Positions 22,926-35,026 of a stretch of 64,000 nt of DNA are shown piece by piece. The notes beneath the pieces are model-generated. The model saw nothing but the letters and a program-made list of their open reading frames with translations, was not told where the DNA came from and made no database searches. Source of the DNA: Casuarina equisetifolia (lineage: Eukaryota > Streptophyta > Magnoliopsida > Fagales > Casuarinaceae); the NCBI GenBank assembly GCA_028551475.1, contig CM052359.1:2977583-3041582 (forward strand). Reading direction: 5' to 3'. Position 1 is the stretch's first letter; each line of letters begins with the position of its first letter. Both the position numbers and the translations under genes were made by a program.

Positions 22926-23485
22926 AAGAGAAATAGATACATAAAAGAAAACTGAAAAAATGAGAAAGTACAGTTGATCGGGACAAATCGTCAAATAAGT
23001 GGTAGTAACACTTGAAAAACAACTCACTTTTATTATCAAATTCCTCAAGATTACAACCAAATAAAATACCAAGAAGACTCGATAATATGACTCAAGAGAA
23101 TTGATGTCTCTATACGAGATTGACCCTACAAGCACACTTACAATACATGGACTTGGGGAAAAAAAAAAAAAAAACTCACTCACACTTATAAGGAATTGTC
23201 GTTCCAATAAAAGAATTATAAAAGGAATTTTGGTCTCTTTTTTTTCACTCTCTTTACTCTTGCTCTTTCCTCGGGCTCCATGGTGATATTTATACTTTTC
23301 TTGGCTGGTGGATTTCTTGTTTCCTAAGCAAGCTTCTAAAAATTTATCTTCATGATATTTCCATTGTGTAAAAAACTCTGACCGAAGCGGTGGAATGAAA
23401 CAGGTTCCAAATTTTTGTGGTTCTTTTGTGTTAAAGGAAAGAAAAAGGAGATGGCTTATGGTTATTAGGCTGTTTTCTGGGCAAA
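22926..23485 (-). mobile_element. copia LTR, right arm of the inverted pair
   Basis: Reverse complement of the left-arm LTR without its nested insertions. It includes a poly-A run at 23158-23175 and the block near 23345-23480. The outer about 25 bp of the LTR, present in the left arm, are missing here, so it is truncated. Confidence 0.6.
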
Positions 23486-23825
23486 CATATTTATTTTATA
23501 TATTTGCTTTTATACAGCGTTTGTGTAGAAGGCGCGCTCTTCTGTAACATTTGAGAAGCAGTAATACGATCGAGACACAAAAGCTATTGGGTTCCCCGTA
23601 TTTTACTTCTGTGCACCTAGATTTGGGATAATTGCACTCAGCTAGTGCTGCATTCGTTGTTATTTTCTTGCGTCCACAGAACTTGATACATTTGACAACT
23701 CGTGATGTTCAACATCCAACGGAACAAATTCGTGCTAACTTCTATTTCAGCCTTACTACATTATTTCGTGGAGAACATTTTGCTTAATTCTTTCGTTTCC
23801 ACTCCACAGTTAGCACAAGAGTAAC
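23486..23825 (-). other. 3' flank of the UGT copy
   Basis: 23620-23825 matches 8270-8426, downstream of another UGT copy. This is probably 3' UTR and flank. No other gene is seen. Confidence 0.5.
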
Positions 23826-25249
23826 TCAACCCTCGGAGCCATGCCTGTGCTTCTCAAGAAACTCAACAAACCTGTCTATGTATTTTGAGTGCAGGTCCTT
23901 GTCTCCAATCATGGTGGCCATCTCCTTAGCTGTCTCCCGATAAATCTTCCCCTTCTCATCCTGCACCACCAACCTCAGTGTTTGGGCTACCGAGTCCCTG
24001 GTGAACGACCCGTCTTCCTCATTTCTGGGTACCTCCACACCAATTTGTCTCTCCTCCAAAAACCTAGCATTCAGTCCTTGGTCATACCAGAAAGGCAACG
24101 GAATCAGTGCACGTCCAAAATGAAATGCCTCCGTGACTGAACCCCAACCACAGTGACTCAAGAAACCCCCAACCGAGTCGTGAGCTAATATCCTCAGCTG
24201 AGGAGCCCAGCCCGTCCAAATAACCCCACGATCTCCGGTTCGCTCCTCGAATCCTTCCGGTAGCTCAATCGAGTCTCCCCATGCCGAGGCACTCCGCTTT
24301 CTTAAAGCCCAAAAGAAGGGCAACCCCGATTGCTCTAGTCCAAGAGCCAACTCTGTGAAGTCTTGTTGACTTGGTTGAATCTCGCTTCCGAGTGCTGTGA
24401 AAACCACAGACCATTTATCTTGCTTATCCAACCAGTCAACAATCGTTTCCCAAGTGCTATCTTTGTCGTTAGCGCTGCTAATATCTTGCAGCGAGGGCGG
24501 CAATAAGCCCACTGGAATCACAGGTATATCACAAAGCTCTTGAAGGAGCTTCAACCACTCTCCTTCAATTTCCGGGCAGGTCTTAAGAACCCAGGCTTTG
24601 ATGCCTGAGGTGGCCGACTCGAGACGAGACCAGTCTGAAACTCCGGAAGCATTATTTGCCGTGCTGTCGACGATTGCCTTGGCCTCAAATAACCGAAACG
24701 CTATTTTGGATGGAAAGGGGACCCAGGGGGGAGGAACCGTGAAATGCTCAGGCTTAGTCCTTGTACTCAGGTCCAGCGAGTCCGTTGTAGGCGATATTCG
24801 TGGTTTGATAAAACAACATGAGAATGCGTTAAAAACACTGAAGAAGGCCCGGGAGATGCCCAGCTTGGTGGTGATTGGCGGTAGCCAGTGGGGGGCAAAG
24901 TCGTGAATAATCCAGTCAGGCATTGAAGCTTCTAAGAAACGAGACAGAGGTTCTTGGAGACCATCGTGGGCTATCTTCAGGTATGGGATTATGTGAGATG
25001 GAACGTCCATGGTGGCCTCTACGTTTTCCGGCAGGTTCCTTACTTAGGGTAAGGGCAACTTCACGAAAGTAAACAGAGGTGCTAAATCTGGTGGGATCTT
25101 TGGGAGACGGTCAACGTTTCTAGGGGTTGATACGAATGAAACTCGGTGACCCTTCCGAGCTATGAGCTTGCACAGCTCTAAGAAAGGGATCATGTGGCCA
25201 AAGGCTAGCCATGGGACAAAATTATGTGTAGCTTCTGAGGCTCAGCCAT
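23826..25249 (-). pseudogene. UGT91-like glycosyltransferase, 1-bp deletion and stop near the N-terminus
   Basis: The ATG at 25249 and the first eleven codons match the intact gene at 36451. One T is then missing (TTGTCCCATGG against TTGTTCCCATGG), shifting the frame, and a TAA sits in the restored frame near codon 70. The remaining 394-codon frame starts at a Met aligned to residue 81 of the intact protein, so it lacks the catalytic His. The rest is well kept: the D-W-I-I-H-D-F block, and a PSPG box with W-A-P-Q, H-C-G-W-G-S and final D-Q. Two independent lesions make a sequencing error an unlikely explanation. It is the UGT half of the module with the CLE gene at 26812. Confidence 0.9.
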
Positions 25250-26464
25250 GGTGTTCCTGGCAGTGGCTATTAGTGTTTACGTTCACTTTCTAATATAGAC
25301 CAAAAGAGCTACAAATCATTGCGGGAAGATGGGAAGAATGGTTGCCAATTATTGTTGAAAGAAGATAAGAATGGTGGTTGAAGGAGGGGGTGGTAGATCG
25401 GCGCGTATTGGATTTGGATCCAATTAACAATAGATATTGCTACTTTTATAAGGTATAATATCTATATCCATTACAAAAGGGAGCTATGTAAAACTGTTAG
25501 CGTGGACCAACGTACATTATTTTATGTGAAATGGATCCAAATACTGCCCCTATCAAAGTTCACCCAATGTTTTAGGTCATCGATATGACTCACACCTCAT
25601 TACTTATCCGACTCATTAGCTGGAAGCATTTCTCACGTTTGGGCAATGGACAACAGCCTGCTAAAAATCCTCTATTTTGAACCAAATTGTGATTTTTTTT
25701 AAAATTTAAACTTGCATTAATAATTATAAATAAAAATATAATAGCATATCTCAGCATTATAAAAGTTATAAAACTATTAAAAAATAAAGTTTGAAAATTT
25801 TCAAATCTTATCTGAAATAATATGTTTTTTGGAGATTTTCTATCTTGAAACAAACAAACTTTTATATACAATTTTTCTTACTTTTGCCAATTTTTCTTAC
25901 TTTTGTTCTAAAATCATCCTTATTACCTTAAATCCTCTCCGTTAGCCAAATTGTTAAATTGATTGAAAGCTACAAGACTTTTTGCGTGAAATTTTTAGAA
26001 AAAAGAATCAAGGGTATTGCTATAAGCTAGTATATATTGACGAATGCTGTAATCTTTTGGACATGTAACAAGTACCAAGGATCTTGTAAAAGTCTCTATG
26101 TAGCCATAAGTTGCGAAGGTCTCGATGCTAAAGTGGAAAATAGTAATACTTTTCCCAAAAAGAACCATTATTTGATGGGAAAAAGCAAATGATTAAATCA
26201 GAAGATCCCACCGCATTGAATAAATTAACGTAAATATGAAATTATTGCGTTGCCTTTAAATTCTACGATTAAAAAAATGAAATGATTACGTTTCACGTTG
26301 GCTCCGTAGGGATTTTATTATTACGTGATGGATACATGTCATTATCAGAGATATCCAACATCTCCCTCATGATTCTCGAGCAACATGAAGGAAAAAGAAG
26401 ACAAGGAAAAGAGAGTAGTAATTGTGGTGAAATCAGTGGGGAAAATTATTTGAAAGATTCTCAA

Positions 26465-26650
26465 GGCCGTTTGTTTGTTTTCAGCCGTTTGGTGTGCCGG
26501 CCGTCGGACTGGGTCGGACCGTTCGGTTGTTTCACCGTTCGACGGTTCCGCCGGTAGTCGCAACTTGGTCAGGACGTTTGGCTGTCCCGTCCAAGTCCGG
26601 ATCTACAGAGATCCCGACCGGATGTGGTTCTGTCCGCCGAAGTTGCCTTG
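26465..26650 (+). repeat. GC/CpG-rich block upstream of CLE
   Basis: About 180 bp, rich in GTTCGG and CGGACC words, set in AT-rich DNA. Copies lie at 18030-18200, 37660-37790 and 49785-49960. It could be an old inserted element or a promoter island. It encodes no conserved protein. Confidence 0.55.
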
Positions 26651-26744
26651 CACTCTCTATTACAGAAATAGCATATCAAGAAACAGAAGCAGAATTTTGT
26701 CTATTTTTAACATTATTATCTGTAACAAGTAAACTTCATGTCTT

Positions 26745-26750
26745 TATAAA
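26745..26750 (+). promoter_or_regulatory. TATA box of the CLE gene at 26812
   Basis: TATAAA, 67 bp before the ATG, at the same spacing as the other copies. Confidence 0.6.
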
Positions 26751-26811
26751 CAGTCTTCCAGCTTCTTCAATCTCCTCACTTCTTCAGCCCTGTTCTTCAT
26801 ATCCACCTAAC

Positions 26812-27351
26812 ATGGCCAACAGAATTGCCGTCTGTATCTACATGTTCTTCTCGGTCTGCTTCGTTCTCCTTGCGAACTCCCAGGAACATGTTCTCAATGG
26901 AGACCCCACCATGAAACACAATATAGACAGACTCCATCCGTTGAGTCATTTGGGTAATGATGTCTCAAAACTTGAGCATTACCGAAAGTTGGCCGAAGCA
27001 GGAGCACTACCGGATGAAGTCGTACCTGGAGGACCAGATCCCATACATCACTTTTATGATCCCTTAGAACTTGAGCATTCCCAAAAGTTGGCCGAAGCCA
27101 GAGCCCAACCGGAACAAGCCGTACCAGGAGGACCAGATCCCATACATCACTTTTATGATCCCTCAGAACTTGAGAATTCCCAAAAGTTGGCCAAAGCCAG
27201 AGCACAACCGGATCAAGTCGTACCAGGAGGACCAGATCCCATACATGACTTATATGATCCCTCAGAATTTGAGAGTCCCCGAAAGTTGGCCGAAGCCAAA
27301 GCACAACCGGACCAAGTCGTTCCAGGAGGACCAGATCCTGTACATCACTGA
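26812..27351 (+). CDS. multi-CLE peptide precursor, four CLE motifs
   Basis: A 179-residue precursor: signal peptide 1-23, a short variable region with N-G-D-P-T-M-K-H, then four repeats of 33 residues. CLE motifs lie at 69-80, 102-113, 135-146 and 168-179; the last two residues before the stop are His-His. Motif 2 has Ala at position 2, motif 3 ends in Asp, and motif 4 has Val for Ile at position 10. Each repeat also has a spacer with F/L-Y-D-P-S-E and an R/Q-K-L-A-E/K-A helix-like stretch. Multi-CLE precursors are known from some plants and from cyst-nematode effectors; the intronless gene embedded in plant DNA with a normal signal peptide points to a plant gene. It forms a divergent pair with the UGT pseudogene at 23826-25249. 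Confidence 0.9.
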   Translation: MANRIAVCIYMFFSVCFVLLANSQEHVLNGDPTMKHNIDRLHPLSHLGNDVSKLEHYRKLAEAGALPDEVVPGGPDPIHHFYDPLELEHSQKLAEARAQPEQAVPGGPDPIHHFYDPSELENSQKLAKARAQPDQVVPGGPDPIHDLYDPSEFESPRKLAEAKAQPDQVVPGGPDPVHH

Positions 27352-27457
27352 CTCTTATGATCCCTTGAAACTCGAGCATTCCAGAATTTTGGCTGAAGGC
27401 AGAGAACCAACGGATCAAGTCATACCAAGAGGACCAGATCCCGCGCTCCACTTTTGA
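27352..27457 (+). other. out-of-frame terminal CLE repeat relic in the 3' UTR
   Basis: A fifth repeat, with motif Q-V-I-P-R-G-P-D-P-A-L-H and a TGA at 27455-27457, lies in another frame because of the shared 4-bp insertion. Confidence 0.72.
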
Positions 27458-28437
27458 TTTTCCCTACTTTTTTAGCTCCTAATCCTATAGGATTGTTTGA
27501 GAAGACAAGACTGAATATTTTCCAAGCAATTTGAAAAGTGTTAGTTTTTAAATAATATTTATATAAAGACTTGTCTCCTTTTATTCTTAAATTAATTTTT
27601 GGACTAAATTTTAGACTTTGTCTAATAATTGATACAAAAGCTAAGTGATTTTATGCATTCTCAAGACTCAAGGAAAATCTTTCTAGTCATATCTTTAGAC
27701 TCATCTTAACAACTACGGTCTAAGACAAGTTGGAGAGAAAAGAATGATGGAAATATATATGCATAAACCCTAACCCTAACTCATCTGGGGTTGGTCCACT
27801 ATAGCTAGAGGTTGTATTATGTAACAGAAATCAATGAACCTTTCAAAATCTCCCCGACACAATCTGAGCAAAGATCACTTTCTACTTCTATTTATTGTTG
27901 TACTAAAATATCTCCTTACCATTTAGCATATTTTTTCTTTCTTGTTATTCAATTTTAAGCATTCTTAGGAAGTAAAAAATTTAAGTATTCCTTGTAATTG
28001 ATTTGTAAAGATAGAACATGTATTAGTTTAAAGAGGTTCTCCAAGTATGATTTAGATACGTGACAATCTTTTCTTATTCTTAATGTTGTTATTCTTTTAT
28101 TTATGTTGATGTTTATGTTATATGAGCAAAGATAGAGATTTTTTTTTAACTCAATATGTATTATTTCTAAATCTTCTCCCCCATAATTAATTAAAATATA
28201 TTTTTTATTTGAGTAATATAATTATTTACTTTTAAATAATATACTAATTCATAACTAAGAAAACTTATTCTATTGCCTTTCAAATTTTGGGATTCAAGTA
28301 AGAAAATCATTACATTTGAAGTCTAAACTAGTTATCTTAATTTACCACTATACTCGTCATTTGAATGTAGTTTTTAGTAAATTATAAGAACAAAAATTGG
28401 AGGGAGATTTTGTGTTTCTAAATTCATTAGTAGTAAC
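27458..28437 (+). repeat. CLE 3' flank
   Basis: Conserved with the flanks of the other modules. It contains telo-box-like AAACCCTAA near 27765. No gene. Confidence 0.6.
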
Positions 28438-31419
28438 TAACATATCCTAGATTCCATAAATTTATGTCTTATTGAAAGTTACGTTGAAAGTTTAACTATT
28501 TGTTTTAAAGGAATGGATATTTTAAATTAGCCACTCTACCAATTTAAGGCATGAAAATAAGATGGCTTTATTTCCTTCCAAATAATAAAATAGTCAAGTG
28601 ATGGGTTCTAAACTACATGAGAGTAACCTTGTCTTCAATGTCTCTAAAGATAACATATAATTTGGTTCCCATTAAAATATCAACTAGATGTTTTCTCTCT
28701 TTTTTTCTCTCACCCCCCAAACCTTACCTAAAATACCATTGCCCACTAAACAACCTCTAACACAAACCACCTTATGGTGGCCACCACACAACACCACCCC
28801 ACCCCCCTCCCCTTCTCTTCCGCCACTAGTGGGGGGCCTTACCATTTGCCACTACCCTTAACTTTCTTAAATGGCATGCCACCAAAAAGATCTAAGCTAC
28901 CTTTATAGGTAATTTCACTTATGCCAATGGCTTCTACCAAATCTTATTTTGTTGTCCTTATTAATCAAGAAAAAGTTTCCTTTTTTTCATTACTTCTACC
29001 AATTCCACATATTCCCTTCTCTCCAAAAGAACCCACAACATATAAGGGAGAATATAATTTTGCATACTTCCTTCTAAATATTAACAATTTATAGAATTTC
29101 ATAGATTCGTGCTTATAGTAAACTTTGGATCAAGTTGTCCCTCTATAGAATCCTTTAAGCATCATATCAACACTTATTAAGGTTTAAACCATCCTACCAT
29201 AGTTGGATTAATGGATCCTTGAAATATTCAAATTCATCTTTCTTCAAGAGGAGGATCTCACCATGGCTTGGTCAAGTGAATCACAAGTTTTTAAGAACAT
29301 TCATTTTCTTCTTTACAAATGGTTAAAGGCACTAAACAAGAGCAACAATTCCAAATACATAGTGATTTGGCTTTAATTACTAGGTTTGCCTTTACCTCTT
29401 TATAATCCTTTAGCTTTATGTGGAATATGTAATACGCTTGATTGTTTTTAAAGGTAGATGATCACACTTTGTTATTAGAGAATTCCATGTTTGCAAGAAT
29501 ATATATAAGGATGGATATTTCTAAGCTTTTACCCAGTAGGATTCACCTTAATGCTTTTAAAGAGAGTAGGAAGCAACAAAAAATCATTTATGAGATGAAT
29601 ATTGATTTTGTAATTATTACCACAAACAAGGATATGATGAATCCATTTGTAGAAAGAAATAAACAACCTCTAATACAAACCACCTTTTGGTGGTGGCCAC
29701 TGCACAACAGCACCCCCCTGCCCACAAACACCCTTTTTTTTACACCACTAATGGAGGGCCTCACCATTTGCCACTGCCTTTAACTTTCTTGAATGGCATG
29801 CCATAAAAAGATCTAACATATCCTAGATTCCATAAATTTATGTCTTATTGAAAGTTACGTTGAAAGTTTAACTATTTGTTTTAAAGGAATGTATATTTTA
29901 AATTAGCCGCTCTACCAATTTAAGGCATGAAAATAAGATGGCTTTATTTCCATCCAAATAATAAAATAGTCAAATGATGGGTTCTAAACTACATGAGACT
30001 AAACTTGTCCTCAATGTCTCTAAAGATAACACATAATTTGGTACCCTATAAAATATCAATTAGATGTTTTCTCTCTTTTTTTCCCCTTACCCCCAAACCT
30101 TAACTACAATACCATTGCCCACTAAACAACCTTTAACACAAGCCACCTTATGGTGGCCACTGCACAACACCCACACCCCCCCTCCTCCCCTCTTTCTCAC
30201 CATTTGCCATTACCCTCAACTTTCTTAAATGGCATGCCACCAAAAAGATTTGAACCTCCTTTACTGGTAATGTTCCCTATGCCAATGGCTTTTACCAAAT
30301 CTTATTTTGTTGTCCTTGTCAATCAAGCAAAAGTTTCCTTTTTTCCATTACTTCTACCAATTCCACCTATTCCTTTCTCTCCAAAAGAACCCACAACATA
30401 CAAGGGAGAATAGAATTTTGCATACTTCCTTTTAAATATTAACAAGTTATAGAATTTAATAGATTCATGCTTATAGTAAACTTTGGATCAAGTTGTCCCT
30501 TTATGGAATCCTTTAAGCATCATGGCAATACTTAATAAGGTTTAAGCCGCCCTGTCATAGTTGGATTAATGGATCCTTGAAATATTTGGATTCATCTTTC
30601 TTTAAGAGGAGGATCTCATCATGGCTTGGTCAAGTGAATCACAAGTTTTTGAGAACATTCATTTTCTTCTTTACAAATGGTCAATGGCACTAAACAAGAG
30701 CAACCAACCCAAATACATAGTGATTTGGCTCTAATTACTAGGTTTGCCTTTACCTCTTTATAATCCTTCAACTTAATGTGGAATAGGTAATACACTTGAT
30801 TGTTTTTAAAGGTAGATGATCACACTTTGTTATTAGAGAATTCCATATTTGCAAGAATATATATAGATATGGATATTTCTAATCTTTTACCCACTAGGAT
30901 TCACCTTAATGCTTTCAGGGAGAGTAAGAAGCAACAAAAAATCATTTATGAGATGAACATTGATTTTGTAATTATTGTCACATACAAGGATATGATGAAT
31001 CCATTTGTAGAAAGAATTGTGCAAGTATGAAAAATCCAAAATCTAGCATTTAGGTGATGGGAAAAGAAAATAAGCTTTAGTAGCTAAGGAATCAAAGTGT
31101 GGAAAATAAAGGAAAATATAAAAGAGTTAAAGGCAATAGTAACCACTAAACAAGAAGTTAATCCCATTGTGTGTAATGATAAGGTTGTTGTGTCCTCAAA
31201 TTAAAGCAAATTGATGAGGATATTATTTATGTGAATGAAGATGGAGATGAAGTGATTTTTGATAAATCCTATGAAACGATCTAAGTTGAAGAAATAGAAG
31301 TTGAGGAAAAATATGAAGAATACAATTCATCAAAAGGAAATACAAAGAAAAATGATTTTACCATCCTAAAATACTTTGAGGATGGCCAACAAGTTCTGGC
31401 CGAAGGAGGCATAGCAAAG
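28438..31419 (+). repeat. tandem LINE ORF1 relics (DUF4283 type)
   Basis: Two long partial copies start at 28439 and 29815 (offset 1376 bp), with an extra short partial copy at 29659-29813. Frames give M-P-P-K-R-F, then L-L-G-L-P-L-P-L-Y-N-P and G-I-G-N-T-L, then F-L-K-V-D-D-H-T-L-L and F-A-R-I-Y-I-x-M-D-I. That is the order of the DUF4283 domain in plant L1-type LINE ORF1. A degenerate CCHC knuckle follows in the related copy at 58610-58660. Everything is broken by stops. The second copy is cut by a solo LTR. Confidence 0.65.
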
Positions 31420-32693
31420 TGTTCGGTGAAATCTAAATGCAAGTGAACATGTCGAACAAGTAATATAATGATAAGAAAGATATCGTCCCACAGAGATTGG
31501 TGATTACTAGACCAACTAATTACTAACGGTGAATAACTCCTAGAATTTATCTAGCAAACCAAATTGATGGATGATAGATTAACTAACTAAGTCTAAGAAA
31601 ACTTAATAAAAGAAATATGTTAGAGCATATGACTTCACCATAATTACTAGGTACTAATATTGATTATTTATGCTTGCAAGAGAGATAATATCTATGTGAT
31701 GGCGGAACTTCCTAATTTATTCACTATCCTATGTCTAGGTATAGCAAACCTACTTAGTTTATTAATTCACTATATCTCTATATGTGAATTGAAACAAACC
31801 AAATACATTAGGATCTATGAATATTTCCAGTTTACACCAAAAGCCACACAAACAATATGGTATATGTCTATCCATATTTAATTTATGGTTACATATTACA
31901 AGAAGCAACTGCATGCTATTTCCTATCGGTCTTTAACATGCAAATCAAGTCATCTAAGTGGTAGCTAATCACCTAAAAGCATTAAACTCCGTAATATGTA
32001 ACTTCACATAAATAAAATATCTTGCAAAACATAATAATCATAAGATTCATACCATCATAATTAGGTTACATCGTAGCTCTAACAAAAATAAACTAAAACA
32101 TAAAGAAATAATGAGGAAGAATGGTAATAAGAAATAAAGAAGGCATCTTGAATCCAAGAACAAGAAGTCTGTCACCCTTTTTGTCTTCTCTTCAAGAAAA
32201 CCTTGAATTCTTGGCCTCTTTCTTGAGTTATGCTCAATTTCCTCCTCCCCCCTTCTTTTGCCTCTTCTCTTCTCTTAAATAGAGTTTAGGTTTAGACCTA
32301 CTCTTATCCTAGTAGAATTGGGTTTTAGAGATCTAAAACAATTGGGTTTTGAACTCTTAATTTAATTAGGTTTTGAACTCCTAATTTAATTAGGCTTTGA
32401 ACTCTTAATATGATTAGGTTTTCTAATTATTTAGAAAACCCAATAACAATAAAATCTAATAACAATCATTCAAAGCCCAAGCCCATCTTGACTCTATTGA
32501 TCTTGATATTACGATTTTACCACACAATAAGCATCAGACTCTCCATGTTCATCCCTTTTCTCCTTGCCTCCTTGTGCTACATAAACAAGATAAATTTAGG
32601 TAAATAAAGAGGAGTTCAAATGTTTTCTCACAATTATTAAAGTTATTTATTGCCTAAAATAGGTAAAATAACTCTATAAAAATAGAGTTATCA
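31420..32693 (-). mobile_element. Athila-like solo LTR, 1274 bp, TSD CAAAG
   Basis: It starts TGTTCGGTG and ends GAGTTATCA. It is the reverse complement of the LTRs of the element at 42404-48709. A perfect CAAAG duplication flanks it (31415-31419 and 32694-32698). There is no internal region. The short open frame inside (31660-31881) recurs in every LTR copy and is not a gene. Confidence 0.92.
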
Positions 32694-35026
32694 CAAAGAT
32701 GAAAAGATCACAAAACTAAGCGACAAAATGATTTTTTTTTTTAAAACTCTAATTCTGGGAACCATACGACGGAACGTTTAGGAATCGTTGGGACGGTATT
32801 TGCAAAAGCCTTCCCACAAATTCAAATAACAACAGATGGTTTTTGCAAAATCTCTCCCATATACTATTCACACAGAAACAAATGGTATTTGCTATAGCGT
32901 TGCCAAATAGTGTTTAAACAAAATAAAACAAAACATGAATTTGTGGAGTGGGTAAGGAGAATTTCATCTTCAAGATAATTTGTTATGTTTTATCTAGTCT
33001 TCTTCTTAAGACAAAAAGATTGAAGTCTTTGTATAATTGTTTCTGTTAGTCAAGAATGACTGATATTTTCAAATTCTATACAATTAAAACCCATTTTCTG
33101 TTGAAAGACTGATATATTCAATTAGGTAAAGTAATCTTTGTGTTATGGTGGGGATTTCAATCTAAGTTTGGCCAAAATCAAGTTAGGAAATCTTTTGTAA
33201 TTCTAACTAAACTAGAGGAGGAAACTCAAGAGCAAGTTCATGTAAATAATCAATTAGGTAATGTGAAGAGTGAAAAGGTAGGAAAGAATAATTTTGTCGA
33301 GGATCACGTTGCACATTGAAACTATAATGTGGATAGCAACAGGTGTTGTGAGGAAATGGAGGCAACCCAACTAATGAAGGGTCAAGAACATAAACTTGAG
33401 ATTGTGTTACTGTTTCTATTTTCATCAACCACGCCATGAGCTCTCACAAGACAATAAAGTAAGCTAAGAGCTTAGAAGGACATAAAGTTGCAATCTATAA
33501 GGGTAGATGAGAGAAAACTTTTGGCTAGTATGAAAAAAAGGCAAAGCAACCAAAAGAAATCAATTAAGGGAGAGTATCTCTATTTGGAAACATCTCTATT
33601 TGGTTATCATTATTACTATCTTATATCATCAATTAACAGTTTTGTGCTATTGAACTTAAGTATTCAATGCATTCGGTCTCTTGTTTCAAATCTAGGTTAT
33701 AGCTAAAATGAGCTCACTTAGATAGTTACATGTTTTTAAAAATAGATTACATATATTACAAAGTTAATTCTAGATCAACTTTTTCATTTTTTAATTAAAA
33801 AATGAATTTTGTCAATAATATTATTGGATCATTATGTCATATTACATAGGTAATGTGTAAACTCAAATCGATAAGAGGCTATAGGAGTGCTAAGGGGGAT
33901 CCTGTTCTTATACTATGTTAAAAGGCTCATTATCCAACTCAAAAGTTGACTAAATTAGTATTGAAACTCATTATCCTCATTATCTTACAAGTAGGGATCT
34001 TAGTATATTTCTTAATAATGTAAGACTTATTGTTCATATTTTAACATATCCTCTCACTCCAATAATGCAATTATCAAACCATTAAGGTGGCACATTACCT
34101 ATACAATGCATGGGCTCAAATCAATAGACACCCATAAAAGTGATAAAGAACATCCTAGTTCTAATATTAAGTTAAAAATTTCTTATTTATTTTAAAATTT
34201 GACTCAAAAGGTGGTGCAACTCATTGTTTTATAAGTAGAAATGTTTTATATATTTTTAACAATATGAGAATCTTTAGCCACATCATAATACTATTTTATA
34301 ATCAATCAATGACCACATTCTAGATTGATTTTTTAATGATAATACTTAGTTACTTTTAGGTCATACGAGACTCGTGATTGTCCCCTTAGTTACCGTCGCT
34401 TTATTGGTTTTTCTGTTTTTAATGTATCATTACTAACTTATTCATGGTGCAAATACGCTATCAATGCATATACGAGATAAAAGTATAAAATGCTGGAAAT
34501 GAAAAATTATTGAAACTAAACTTCTTTTATCTTATTCTTATGATCGAAGAGTCCAATATGACCAGCGTTTGATTCCAAAAAAGAAATTGATTGCGAGTAA
34601 GACTAAGCGGGTAGTGCCAGTGGGTTCAGACGTGGAGCCAGCAGTGCTAGAAAGGAATTGGCTTTACTCTTGGCATGTACCCCACTGTGATTGGTCATTG
34701 ACGTGGGACTGACATGATTATTTTCTGTAAGGAGGTTGTCAAGATGTGAGTCGAGCGTTTAGGAGCCACATATCCTTCATGTCGTACTGTGGAAGATATG
34801 TTTTCTTTCACAACAGTTTTAGAGCTTCATAAACATCTTAGAACATTGAGACCTTCACAAAGATCAAGGGATCTTATTAAAACAATCGAAGGATCTTATG
34901 AAGGTCTCTTCGTAACCACAGATCGTGGTAGCACACACTTAAACGAGAAACAAAGACAAAAACAGACGAAAGAAAGTTGTCTGAGGGGACATTTGGCAAA
35001 CTCTGCCCAGCTTGAACAAGGCCAAC
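32694..35026. other. intergenic, mostly unidentified; UGT 3' flank at the right end
   Basis: 33385-33530 matches the tail of the LINE ORF1 relics. 33720-34330 carries diverged repeats of a block with a-a-c-t-c-a-a-a-t-c-g/a-a-t-a (near 33860 and 34120). 34365-34450 resembles 10085-10170. The right 500 bp are the 3' flank of the intact UGT. No gene recognised. Confidence 0.4.

Larger units (their letters stand above)
25250..26811. promoter_or_regulatory. shared intergenic region between UGT (minus) and CLE (plus)
   Basis: It separates two divergently oriented genes and is closely similar to 36452-37955. The right end carries a GC-rich block (26465-26650) and a TATA box (26745-26750). The upstream in-frame ATG at 26494 is not preferred as the CLE start because the signal peptide begins at 26812 and other copies have stops in that stretch. 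Confidence 0.6.

Noticed and set aside
26494..26811. Upstream in-frame ATG that would extend the CLE gene at 26812 by 106 codons
   Set aside because: The extension lies in the GC-rich promoter block, would bury the signal peptide, and is interrupted in the other copies.
31660..31881. A 73-codon frame recurring in the Athila-like LTRs (also 39148, 43216, 48248, and shorter at 61084)
   Set aside because: It recurs because the LTRs are close copies; it has no domain, its strand relative to LTR transcription is antisense, and the most diverged copy does not keep it intact.
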